NCBI GenBank assembly: GCA_002890675.1
Contig: PEFW01000010.1
Span: forward strand, 1 to 64,000
DNA: 64,000 nt
Direction of reading: 5' to 3'
Source of the DNA: Candidatus Methylaffinis lahnbergensis
GTDB lineage: Bacteria > Pseudomonadota > Alphaproteobacteria > Rhizobiales > Beijerinckiaceae
Positions 43,714 to 51,515 of the stretch are shown here, in pieces; position 1 is the first letter of the stretch, and every line of letters starts with the position of its first letter. The notes beneath the pieces are model-generated. The model was given only the letters and a program-made list of their open reading frames with translations. It was not told where the DNA came from and did no database searches. The position numbers were made by a program, and so were the translations under genes.

Positions 43714-44573
43714 CCATAAAACCCATGCCATTCCGGGCCGACATCATTGCATTTGCTCTCGTTATTCCGGTGTTTTTCGGTGCAGCCACCGCGGCTGCGC
43801 AAACCGGAGAAGAGGGTTCGATCGAACTTGTCGATCCGAAGGTCTTGCGGGTCTGCGCCGACCCCCGGGATCTGCCTTTTTCGAATGAGGCTGGCGAGGG
43901 GTTCGAGAACAAAATCGCCGCGCTTCTTGCGCACAAGCTCGGTAAAACGCTCGCCTATGAATATTACCCCGGCGCCACCGGCTTCGTGCGCAATACGCTG
44001 AACGCCCATCGTTGCGACGTGATCATGGGGATGCCGCAAGGAGACGATATCGTTCAAGGAACAAATCCCTATTACCGGACAAGTTATGCCCTCATTTCGA
44101 AGCAGGGCGCCGGTCTTGAGCCAATTGAAAGCCTTGAAGATTCGCGGTTGCAAGGAAAGCGCATCGGGATCATTGCCGGCACGCCTCCCGCGACCAACCT
44201 CGCGGTCAATGGGCTTTTGGAGAACGTCAAATCCTTTCCGCTCGTGGTCGACACGCGGTTTGACGCCCCGGCCGCCGCGATGATCGCGGATCTCGAGGGC
44301 GGCCGCATCGATGCCGCCTTGCTTTGGGGCCCGATCGCCGGCTATTTCGCGAAGCACTCCAAAATCCCGCTAAAGGTCACGCCGCTCGTCAAGGAAACGT
44401 CGGGACCGCGCATGATCTATCGAATCGGAATGGGAGTGCGCCATTCCGATCAGGACTGGAAACGTCTCTTGAACAAGCTCATCATTGAGAACCAGGCCGA
44501 GATCATCGCGATTTTGGCATCCTACGGCGTGCCTCTTCTCGACGAGAACAACGCCCTCCTCGCCGGCCAATAA
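43692..44573 (+). CDS. xoxJ: Periplasmic solute-binding-like protein XoxJ (MoxJ-like)
   Basis: LRVCADPRDLPFSNEAGEGFENKIAALLAHKLGKTLAYEYYPGATGFVRNTLNAHRCDVIMGMPQGDDIVQGTNPYYRTSYAL; overlaps the xoxG 3' end. Confidence 0.93.
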   Translation: MYRRGQLAIKPMPFRADIIAFALVIPVFFGAATAAAQTGEEGSIELVDPKVLRVCADPRDLPFSNEAGEGFENKIAALLAHKLGKTLAYEYYPGATGFVRNTLNAHRCDVIMGMPQGDDIVQGTNPYYRTSYALISKQGAGLEPIESLEDSRLQGKRIGIIAGTPPATNLAVNGLLENVKSFPLVVDTRFDAPAAAMIADLEGGRIDAALLWGPIAGYFAKHSKIPLKVTPLVKETSGPRMIYRIGMGVRHSDQDWKRLLNKLIIENQAEIIAILASYGVPLLDENNALLAGQ

Positions 44574-44627
44574 TAAAATTCTGGGCGTGGTCTGGAACTT
44601 TAGCGGACACGGTGGTAGCTCTGAGGC

Positions 44628-45269
44628 ATGAGCATAGCCCAAGCAACCGACCGCATCGACCTCGTTAAGCAAGCCTTCTGGCTTGAATGGATCACAATCG
44701 CTTGGATGGCGATTGAAGCCGTCGTGGCGAGCTGGTCTGGTTTTGCAGCCCATAGCATCACATTGCTTGCCTTCGGCCTGGATAGCGTCATTGAGCTGGT
44801 TTCGGCCGGCGTTTTGATTTGGCGGCTGACCGTCGAATTGAAGCACGGGCAACACTTCTCAGAAGAAGCCGAACAACGCGCCGGCAAGACCGGGAGTATT
44901 CTGCTCTTTGCTCTCGCGGCCTATGTCATCATAAGCGCCGGTTGGGGCTTGCGGGCCAAGCAGGGTGCGGAATTTTCAATGCCCGGCTTGGTGGTTGCGC
45001 TGGCCGCGATCCCGATCATGTATCACCTGGCTAAGCGTAAAATCGCAATTCCTGAGAAGATCGGTAGCCGGGCGCTCAGGACTGACGCCGTGGAATCCAT
45101 CACCCGCGGCTGGCTGTCTGTGGTTGTGGTCGCTGGCCTGATCGCCCAACACCTCACCGGCGCAAGGTGGGTTGATTCCGTGACGTCGCTCGGGATCGTT
45201 TGGTTCCTCGTCAAGGAAGGGCGAGAAGCTTGGGCCAGCGAAGCCTGCGGGTGTAGCTCCTGCCATTGA
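44628..45269 (+). CDS. Cation-diffusion-facilitator-like transporter with Cys-rich C-terminus (CGCSSCH)
   Basis: WSGFAAHSITLLAFGLDSVIELVSAGVLIWRL; RALRTDAVESITRGWLS; several TM segments. Confidence 0.8.
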   Translation: MSIAQATDRIDLVKQAFWLEWITIAWMAIEAVVASWSGFAAHSITLLAFGLDSVIELVSAGVLIWRLTVELKHGQHFSEEAEQRAGKTGSILLFALAAYVIISAGWGLRAKQGAEFSMPGLVVALAAIPIMYHLAKRKIAIPEKIGSRALRTDAVESITRGWLSVVVVAGLIAQHLTGARWVDSVTSLGIVWFLVKEGREAWASEACGCSSCH

Positions 45270-45336
45270 GCCTGCTTAGCGTTCCGATTTCTTTGTTCCG
45301 GTTTTGCCATCACGCTGGGATAGGTAAATCACCCGA

Positions 45337-45996
45337 TTATTCCAGGCGGCGTTGAATGACCCTGGCGAGCGCGAAAAGTCTTTGTTCGATAAGCGCCGGC
45401 GTCTCGCACACATAGGTGAGCGACTGGCGCCGCTCATCGAAAACGCGGAGGTCCCATTCCAAGTCCCGTGCAACGGTCTCCTCGCCTTGCCTGCTTGCCC
45501 GCGGTTCCTTGCCCGGCGCTTCTCGCGAACGAGCGTTCTCGGTGCGTATTTTTCCGGCAAGTTCCTTCTGTTTTGCGCCGAAGCGAAGAAGCCCTGCGAT
45601 CACTTGCGTGCGTTCGTCGTTGAGCGTTTCAAATAGGCCTGCGAAAACGGCAACCAGCTTTTTGGTCTTGCTGGCGCCCTGCGATTGAGCAAAGTCCTCG
45701 ATCGCACGTTCCGCGGCTTCGAGCGGGGTGCGCCGCGCCGCTAGCGTTGCGACGATATCGGCGACCGCCTGATCGTTGCGCCACGCTAGACCCTCGATCG
45801 AAGGGCCAGACCACACCGCGGCCAAGGACAGCTGCCCGACCAGAATTTGGTGGCAAGGCCAGTTCCGCTCCGTTAGGTCCGATTTTTGCTCAGCCGCGAC
45901 AAGCGAAGCTGCCTCAAGCGTAACTGTAAGTACGATCAGCCGCAACGCGGCTTCGCACCGCCGGCGGCGCCAATAGGCTGGTCTCGAACCGTGCAT
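45337..45996 (-). CDS. Conserved-looking hypothetical exported protein
   Basis: 219 aa with N-terminal hydrophobic stretch; no family recognised. Confidence 0.6.
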   Translation of the reverse strand: MHGSRPAYWRRRRCEAALRLIVLTVTLEAASLVAAEQKSDLTERNWPCHQILVGQLSLAAVWSGPSIEGLAWRNDQAVADIVATLAARRTPLEAAERAIEDFAQSQGASKTKKLVAVFAGLFETLNDERTQVIAGLLRFGAKQKELAGKIRTENARSREAPGKEPRASRQGEETVARDLEWDLRVFDERRQSLTYVCETPALIEQRLFALARVIQRRLE

Positions 45997-46182
45997 CTCT
46001 TCTAAAGTCCAGTGGCCGGCTTTTTAGAACATGTTTTTGGCGCGGGCGAAAGACACCTTGCCGCGCGAGGGCGTGAACAAGCACGGCGAAACATCCGGAT
46101 TTCGTGTCTTCGGATAATTCATATTAGAATGGCCGTGCATGCGAAGGAACGGGGCCACGCCAGCAAGGATTGGAATTTGACA

Positions 46183-46566
46183 ATGAGCGAAGTTGCCAAG
46201 GAAAAAACCTATACCGAAGCCGAAATCAAGGCGCGCCTCGAACAAGAATTGCCGCGCTGGGTCTATGAAGGAGGTTGGATTCGCCGCACCTATAGAACGG
46301 TGAGCTGGAAAGGCACGCTCATGGTGATCAATACGGTTGGTCATCTGGCCGAGGCCGCTTGGCACCATCCAGATCTCACCGCCTCTTACGCTTGGGTCGA
46401 AGTCCGCCTTCAGAACCATGCCGCCAAGGGAATCACGGACAAGGATTTCGAACTGGCGAAAAAGATCGAAGAAGTCGTGCTTTGGGAGCCCGGCAAGGCT
46501 GGTGGCGCTCTGGAGGGGACCCCCTCGGATCAGCGTTTTGCTTATATCGACTATAAAAAAAGCTAA
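46183..46566 (+). CDS. phhB: Pterin-4a-carbinolamine dehydratase
   Basis: LEQELPRWVYEGGWIRRTYRTVSWKGTLMVINTVGHLAEAAWHHPDLTASYAWVEVRLQNHAAKGITDKDFELAKKIE. Confidence 0.93.
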   Translation: MSEVAKEKTYTEAEIKARLEQELPRWVYEGGWIRRTYRTVSWKGTLMVINTVGHLAEAAWHHPDLTASYAWVEVRLQNHAAKGITDKDFELAKKIEEVVLWEPGKAGGALEGTPSDQRFAYIDYKKS

Positions 46567-46695
46567 GCGCCAATTCCGGAGAGGGTCGCCGGCAAGGGGC
46601 GCACAAGGTTCATGGATTCGCGATAATGCGCTCGCCGCCGCGAGCGAACGAGAGCAATATGTGTTCGAAAGTCTGCTTCATCGAAGGAGTCGGCG

Positions 46696-46908
46696 GTGGG
46701 TTTCGTTGAACTTATTCTCACGGTATGCACTTTGACAGAGCCCGCGTCATGCGAGGAGCGGCATCTTTCGTTCGTTGACGAAGGCTCTCTCGTGCAATGC
46801 ATGTCGCAGGCGCCGCCCGCGATTGCCGAATGGGCGAACAGCCATCCCGGCCGGAGAGTCGTGAAATGGCGTTGCAGCTATCCGGGGACTGAGGGCAGTT
46901 CGCTTTAA
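46696..46908 (+). CDS. Small conserved hypothetical protein
   Basis: 70 aa MGFVELILTVCTLTEPASCEERHLSFVDEGSLVQCMSQAPPAIAEWANSHPGRRVVKWRC; resembles small alphaproteobacterial Cys-containing proteins. Confidence 0.6.
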   Translation: MGFVELILTVCTLTEPASCEERHLSFVDEGSLVQCMSQAPPAIAEWANSHPGRRVVKWRCSYPGTEGSSL

Positions 46909-47086
46909 GCTAGCGCTCGATCTTTGGCACCACGCAGGTAATTTTCACGCCGGCGCTAAAATCGAGCAGGCATGGCGCCGGGCCGAATAAACCACCTTCC
47001 TTGTTGGCGATGGGGAACTTCCCCCGCGAATAAGGATTTAGTTTCGCCCTCGCGCCTGTCCGCGATATGCGGTAGACTGAAATTCA

Positions 47087-48562
47087 ATGGCCGATGTAGG
47101 GGTGAAGCCAAGTTACGACGCGGATGTGGTCATCGCTGGGGCTGGGCCGGCAGGGGCTGCGGCAGCGTGCCATCTGGCACGTTCGGGAACGTCGGTTATC
47201 CTTCTCGATCGGGTGACCTTTCCACGCGATAAGGTGTGCGGCGATTTTGTCGGCCCGTCCGCCCTTGTCGAGCTTGACAGCCTCGGCGTATCGCGGATGG
47301 ACAGGTACGCGCGGACCAATATCGCGCGTCGCGCAGCCCTTTATATAGGCGGCGAGGAGCTGATCTCCCGGCCTTTCCCGGAAATTGAAGGCATTCCTTC
47401 CCATGGCCGGGTGATTCCACGGCTCGCGCTCGACCAATTCATCGTCGAAGCAGCGCGCGGCGCCGGTGCGCGGGTGATGGAGGGGTACCGGCTCACGGGT
47501 TTCGCGGCCGGCCGCGAAGCGGTCGCCGTGGAGGCTGCTAGCTCGAATGGCCACCTCACGTTGCGCTGCCGCCTGTTGCTCGGTGCCGACGGCAGCAGTT
47601 CGACGGTAGCGCGATTGATGCGCGGATCGGCGCCGCCGCGGCGCGACCGGTTCATCGCCGCACGGGCCTACTTTGCCAACGTCGAGGGGCCTGACGACCA
47701 GCTCGACATTTATTTCGACCGCAGCTGCTATCCGGGTTTCTACTGGTTGTTCCCCACCGGCAATGGCGAGGCGAATGTCGGGCTTGGGCTCGCGCTCGAA
47801 ACCTGGCCCGCCCACAACCTTACTCCCGCTGCGATGTTGCGCCGCTTGATGCGCGACGATGCGGCCCTCGCGGCGCGCCTGCGCAATGCCCGCTTGCGCG
47901 GCAAGATCGTGGGCTGGCCATTGATGACCTACAACCATCGGCTCAAGATCGTGTCCGATCGCGTGATGCTGATCGGCGACGCGGCGAGTCTAATCAATCC
48001 GCTCAACGGTGAGGGCATCCAATACGCTCTGCTCAGTGCCCGCTGGGCGGCCGAGACGCTGGCACCATGTCTGCGCGACGATGATTTTTCCGCGCGGGCG
48101 CTTGCCCCTTTCGCGGCGCGTGTCGAGAGCGAAATGCGCTACGACATGGCGCTGTCCCGGCTTATCGTGCAGCTCATCAGCAACCGGGCGCTGACCCCGC
48201 TGTGGATCGGGGCATCGAAGATCTTGGCGGAGCGCGCCCACAAGGATGCCAACACTGCGCGCATCGTATCGGGAATTTTTGCAGGACTGTTGCCGGCGCG
48301 CGACGCGTTCAAGGTGGTTGGCGGCACCATCGGCGAAGCAGCCCGGTCGCTCGCCAGCAAGGCGGTGACGAGGGCGTTCCGCGGCCCGCGCGGATGGGCA
48401 GGCCCCGGCGCTTACACCGCGCCGGCAGGTTTCCAGCTAGCGAGCGATGCGGCGAAGGATCCCGCGGACTTCGCCGAATGGTTGAAATGCGCCGCGGCCT
48501 GCACGCTAGAGCTCGGCTCGCAGGCCGCGTGGCACATCATCGCGTCAAGCCGCAAGGGATGA
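47087..48562 (+). CDS. FAD-dependent oxidoreductase, geranylgeranyl reductase-like family
   Basis: DVVIAGAGPAGAAAACHLARSGTSVILLDRVTFPRDKVCGDFVGPSAL; VMLIGDAASLINPLNGEGIQYALLSARWAAE. Confidence 0.92.
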   Translation: MADVGVKPSYDADVVIAGAGPAGAAAACHLARSGTSVILLDRVTFPRDKVCGDFVGPSALVELDSLGVSRMDRYARTNIARRAALYIGGEELISRPFPEIEGIPSHGRVIPRLALDQFIVEAARGAGARVMEGYRLTGFAAGREAVAVEAASSNGHLTLRCRLLLGADGSSSTVARLMRGSAPPRRDRFIAARAYFANVEGPDDQLDIYFDRSCYPGFYWLFPTGNGEANVGLGLALETWPAHNLTPAAMLRRLMRDDAALAARLRNARLRGKIVGWPLMTYNHRLKIVSDRVMLIGDAASLINPLNGEGIQYALLSARWAAETLAPCLRDDDFSARALAPFAARVESEMRYDMALSRLIVQLISNRALTPLWIGASKILAERAHKDANTARIVSGIFAGLLPARDAFKVVGGTIGEAARSLASKAVTRAFRGPRGWAGPGAYTAPAGFQLASDAAKDPADFAEWLKCAAACTLELGSQAAWHIIASSRKG

Positions 48563-48785
48563 TTGTCCCTGCTCAAAAACCTATACGGTCTAAGAATCGA
48601 TCGAGAAAGGTCGCGGCTGACGATTTTTGATTAGAGAGCATTGATCGCTACTGCGACTTGGGCACCAAGCGTGTTTGCTGGGCACCCTTGCATCCGATCG
48701 CCATTGACCTTGGACTCTTTTGAGCTTGTCAGACTGAGCGCTGAATGCTTTAATTTAATGATTGTGCCAATTCTGAAAGTGAGTG

Positions 48786-49447
48786 ATGACAATGAACGGG
48801 GCCATGGAGATCAGCAAGAAATTATCAGATTTGCTTACAAAGAACGCTTTTATGGTATTTATGTTATTTTTATCGTTGGTATTCATTGGGTTAGTACTAT
48901 ATATTTTCAATAAGGCTTCAACTGCTATCGCTTTAATAGCTATTCCTGTGGTAATACTCAATTTCGAAAATATACTCATCTGCTACTACTGCTCGCGATT
49001 ATATACCTGATAAAGATAGAGCAGAGAGAAATATTCAAGCAGTTTGTTAGCCTGTATGGGTTTACAGGAAACATAACAAAATTGGGGCTGTCTGGCCTCC
49101 CCTTGCTTACAGCAGCTCTTACCATATTCTTTACCATCCTCGCGTCGTTGATCTGGTTTATAGGAGTCTGGGTACATGGGGCGGGCGCCTTGGTACACGA
49201 TTGGGCGGGCGCCTTGATACACGAGGGGGCGGGCGCCTTGGAAGAGGGGAGGAGCGCCTCGTTGCCGGCGGCGGTTGCCGCGTTACAGGGAACGGGCACC
49301 TCGTTACAGGGAACGAACGACTTACACGACATGATCACAGCACTCATGGATTTGGCAAAACTAACATTAGGCGCGTTCATTGGATCGTTTGTACAGCGTA
49401 ATATCTCCTCCCAAAAACCATCCCCTCCGAATGGCCAGGATCAATGA
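48786..49447 (+). pseudogene. AT-rich small membrane protein gene(s), possibly one gene frameshifted near 48960-49000
   Basis: Frame A: MTMNGAMEISKKLSDLLTKNAFMVFMLFLSLVFIGLVLYIFNKASTAIALIAIPVVILNFENI; shifted frame continues ...THLLLLLAIIYLIKIEQREIFKQFVSLYGFTGNITKLGLSGLPLLTAALTIFFTILASLIWFIGVWVHGAGAL. Confidence 0.45.
49178..49316. repeat. Short imperfect tandem repeats: GGGCGGGCGCCTTG (three copies, about 24-25 bp period) and CGTTACAGGGAACG (two copies)
   Basis: Direct reading within the ORF 49082..49447. Confidence 0.8.
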
Positions 49448-49574
49448 CTGGTTTGTTTCAGGAAGAACCTGACCGCCATCTTGAAGGGCAGCTTAAGATT
49501 AGCATGCCTTTTCAGATAGATATGGAACCCGGATCACACATCGCGGCCGCGCGGAGCGGCGGGTAAAGTAGCCC

Positions 49575-49735
49575 TCAAACTTCGTCTCGCGGCGGTTTCC
49601 GCTCGACGTGACGAAAGCTCCGTTCGACCACCATGCCGGCTCCACTTTCACCGTGGACGACGATCTGGGCGCAACTGCGTGACCCATCCGGCGCCGCGAA
49701 AAAAATGCTCTCCTCGACGGTTGCCTGCACGGCCG
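49575..49735 (-). pseudogene. Duplicated 3' fragment of the heparinase II/III gene at 51516..53213
   Basis: QATVEESIFFAAPDGSRSCAQIVVHGESGAGMVVERSFRHVERKPPRDEV* versus QATVEESIFFAAPDGPRSCAQIVVHGETGAGMIVEWRFCHVERKPPRNDA*. Confidence 0.88.
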
Positions 49736-49828
49736 CGCCTCCGAACCGGCTCGGCGGAGCCGTAAGATTCGACACACAGCCACGACCTTTCCGAATCGCG
49801 TATTCTTGACCAATGTGACAATGCCCCC

Positions 49829-51271
49829 TCAGCTGTTAAATTCGGGCGCTGGTAATCGCCCCAACGAGGCATCGGTGACGAGCAATGGCTTTGCTTCGAG
49901 TTCATTGCGTTGATCGCTGATCGCCCGACGAGCTTCGTCAATGGCGAGCCGTAGCGCGGCCAGCCCAGCCTCGTCAAAATTTTTGTCGCGCGCGAAGCGC
50001 AAGCCTTGTGTTGATAGTTCTTCAATTTGCGCCTCCAAAACGCCGAGGCGGGACAGCTCCATCGTAGTATGCGCGATCTGCTTCACCTCGATCAACTGAT
50101 CGAGGAGCGCCAAAGCGGCTTTGCGCGCCCGCGCCCGGGTCAGTCCAAACATGGCCGCGATTACCGATCCCAAGCCGCTAAAGGCCATGGCGCTGATGTA
50201 AAGCCAGTCGCCATACTTATCCATAAAGCTTTTTTCGTTGTTATCGTAATAGGCTGCCGCACCCGGGTGAACGGCTTCGGCGGAGCCCTTCTCGGTGGCT
50301 GGTTTTTCCATGGCCGTGGCGATCGGCACGTTGCTCTGCAGTGAACGGCGCATGGCGAAGAGGCGTTTGGTTAGACCCGCTACAATTTCCTCCGAGAGGT
50401 TCTGACGCGCCTCCAGTCGAACCGCTATCGAGATGGTCGCAACATCCTCCTTGGGTTGGGGAGGAGACCCGCGAAAGAAACCCGCTGGTATGTCGGCTTT
50501 TTGATACTCTGGGCCTCTCGCCGCCATGCCTTCGGCGGCATCAACCGGGATTAAAACGGGGGCGCGATTTCGAGACGCCAAGGCGGCCGTCGCGATTTCG
50601 ATCGAGCGGCCGCGTAACGGACCGACACTGAGTATCGCATCGACCCCCTTCTGCGATACAATTGTCGCCAAAGCGTCTCCGGACAACATGAGATGCTGAA
50701 CTGTCTCAGGAGCGATTTTGTACTCGGCGAGGATTGCATCGAGGAGCGCAGCGTTTGAGGTCGTTGCGGGGAAAAGTCCGACGCGCTTCTTGAAAAGGTC
50801 AGTCACCTTAGTGATTGTGGAGCCTGCCGGCGCGGCTAGCACGGCAATGTCGTTGTGCAAAATAACGACAGTCGCGCCGTTCTGCGGAATAGCGATATCG
50901 CTGCGAATGACAGCGAGATCGGCGCGTCCTTGTTCAAGGGCTTTGGCGCTTTGCTCCAAATCATCGACAGGAAGAACACCAAATCTAATGGGGTCGCCAT
51001 CGCGCTCCAGTTGACGCGCAATCGCCCCGATGAGTTTTGCGTTGTCGCCATCGGCTGGTCCGACGGCGACTTTAAGCACCTGCGGCCCCCCTGCAAAGCG
51101 CAGCGTTAGGGCAACGACGGCGATCAAAGCAAATGCTACGGTCGGAAAAAAGAAGCCTGAGGTAAAGATCACCTGCGAGAAAGCTATCCGACGACGTGAC
51201 AACACGGTTTCAATGTCTCCGCCTTGCCAGCGCGCGAAATGGCCTCGCGGGCCAATGGAATTTTGCGTCAT
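49829..51271 (-). CDS. TAXI-family TRAP transporter solute-binding protein
   Basis: VAVGPADGDNAKLIGAIARQLERDG...LEQGRADLAVIRSD...VGLFPATTSNAALLDAILAEYKIAPETVQHLMLSGDALATIVSQKGVDAILSVGP; C-terminal TM/coiled coil. Confidence 0.88.
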   Translation of the reverse strand: MTQNSIGPRGHFARWQGGDIETVLSRRRIAFSQVIFTSGFFFPTVAFALIAVVALTLRFAGGPQVLKVAVGPADGDNAKLIGAIARQLERDGDPIRFGVLPVDDLEQSAKALEQGRADLAVIRSDIAIPQNGATVVILHNDIAVLAAPAGSTITKVTDLFKKRVGLFPATTSNAALLDAILAEYKIAPETVQHLMLSGDALATIVSQKGVDAILSVGPLRGRSIEIATAALASRNRAPVLIPVDAAEGMAARGPEYQKADIPAGFFRGSPPQPKEDVATISIAVRLEARQNLSEEIVAGLTKRLFAMRRSLQSNVPIATAMEKPATEKGSAEAVHPGAAAYYDNNEKSFMDKYGDWLYISAMAFSGLGSVIAAMFGLTRARARKAALALLDQLIEVKQIAHTTMELSRLGVLEAQIEELSTQGLRFARDKNFDEAGLAALRLAIDEARRAISDQRNELEAKPLLVTDASLGRLPAPEFNS

Positions 51272-51390
51272 GTCAGCGTCGTGGTCGGCGCGCGGGCTTC
51301 AAGCTCAGCCAATCGGCGTTCTAACCGCTTGGAATGGCATTGTCACGGCGCTTCGGGCTTGCGGTCCCCCTGGCGGTTCGGTAGCCAAGG

Positions 51391-51486
51391 GGATCACGAA
51401 AATCAGCTACAACGGATACCGGTTCCCGCCTGAGATCATGCAGCAGGCGATCTGGCTCTATCTCCGGTTCACACTGAGCTTTCGCG
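51391..51486 (+). mobile_element. IS6-family-like transposase N-terminal fragment
   Basis: ITKISYNGYRFPPEIMQQAIWLYLRFTLSFR resembles the IS6 transposase start (RHRFPPEIIxHAVWLYxRFxLSxRDVEDLLAERG), truncated after LSFR. Confidence 0.75.
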
Positions 51487-51515
51487 GCTTGCGGATCGCA
51501 GAGCCAAGCAGCCTT

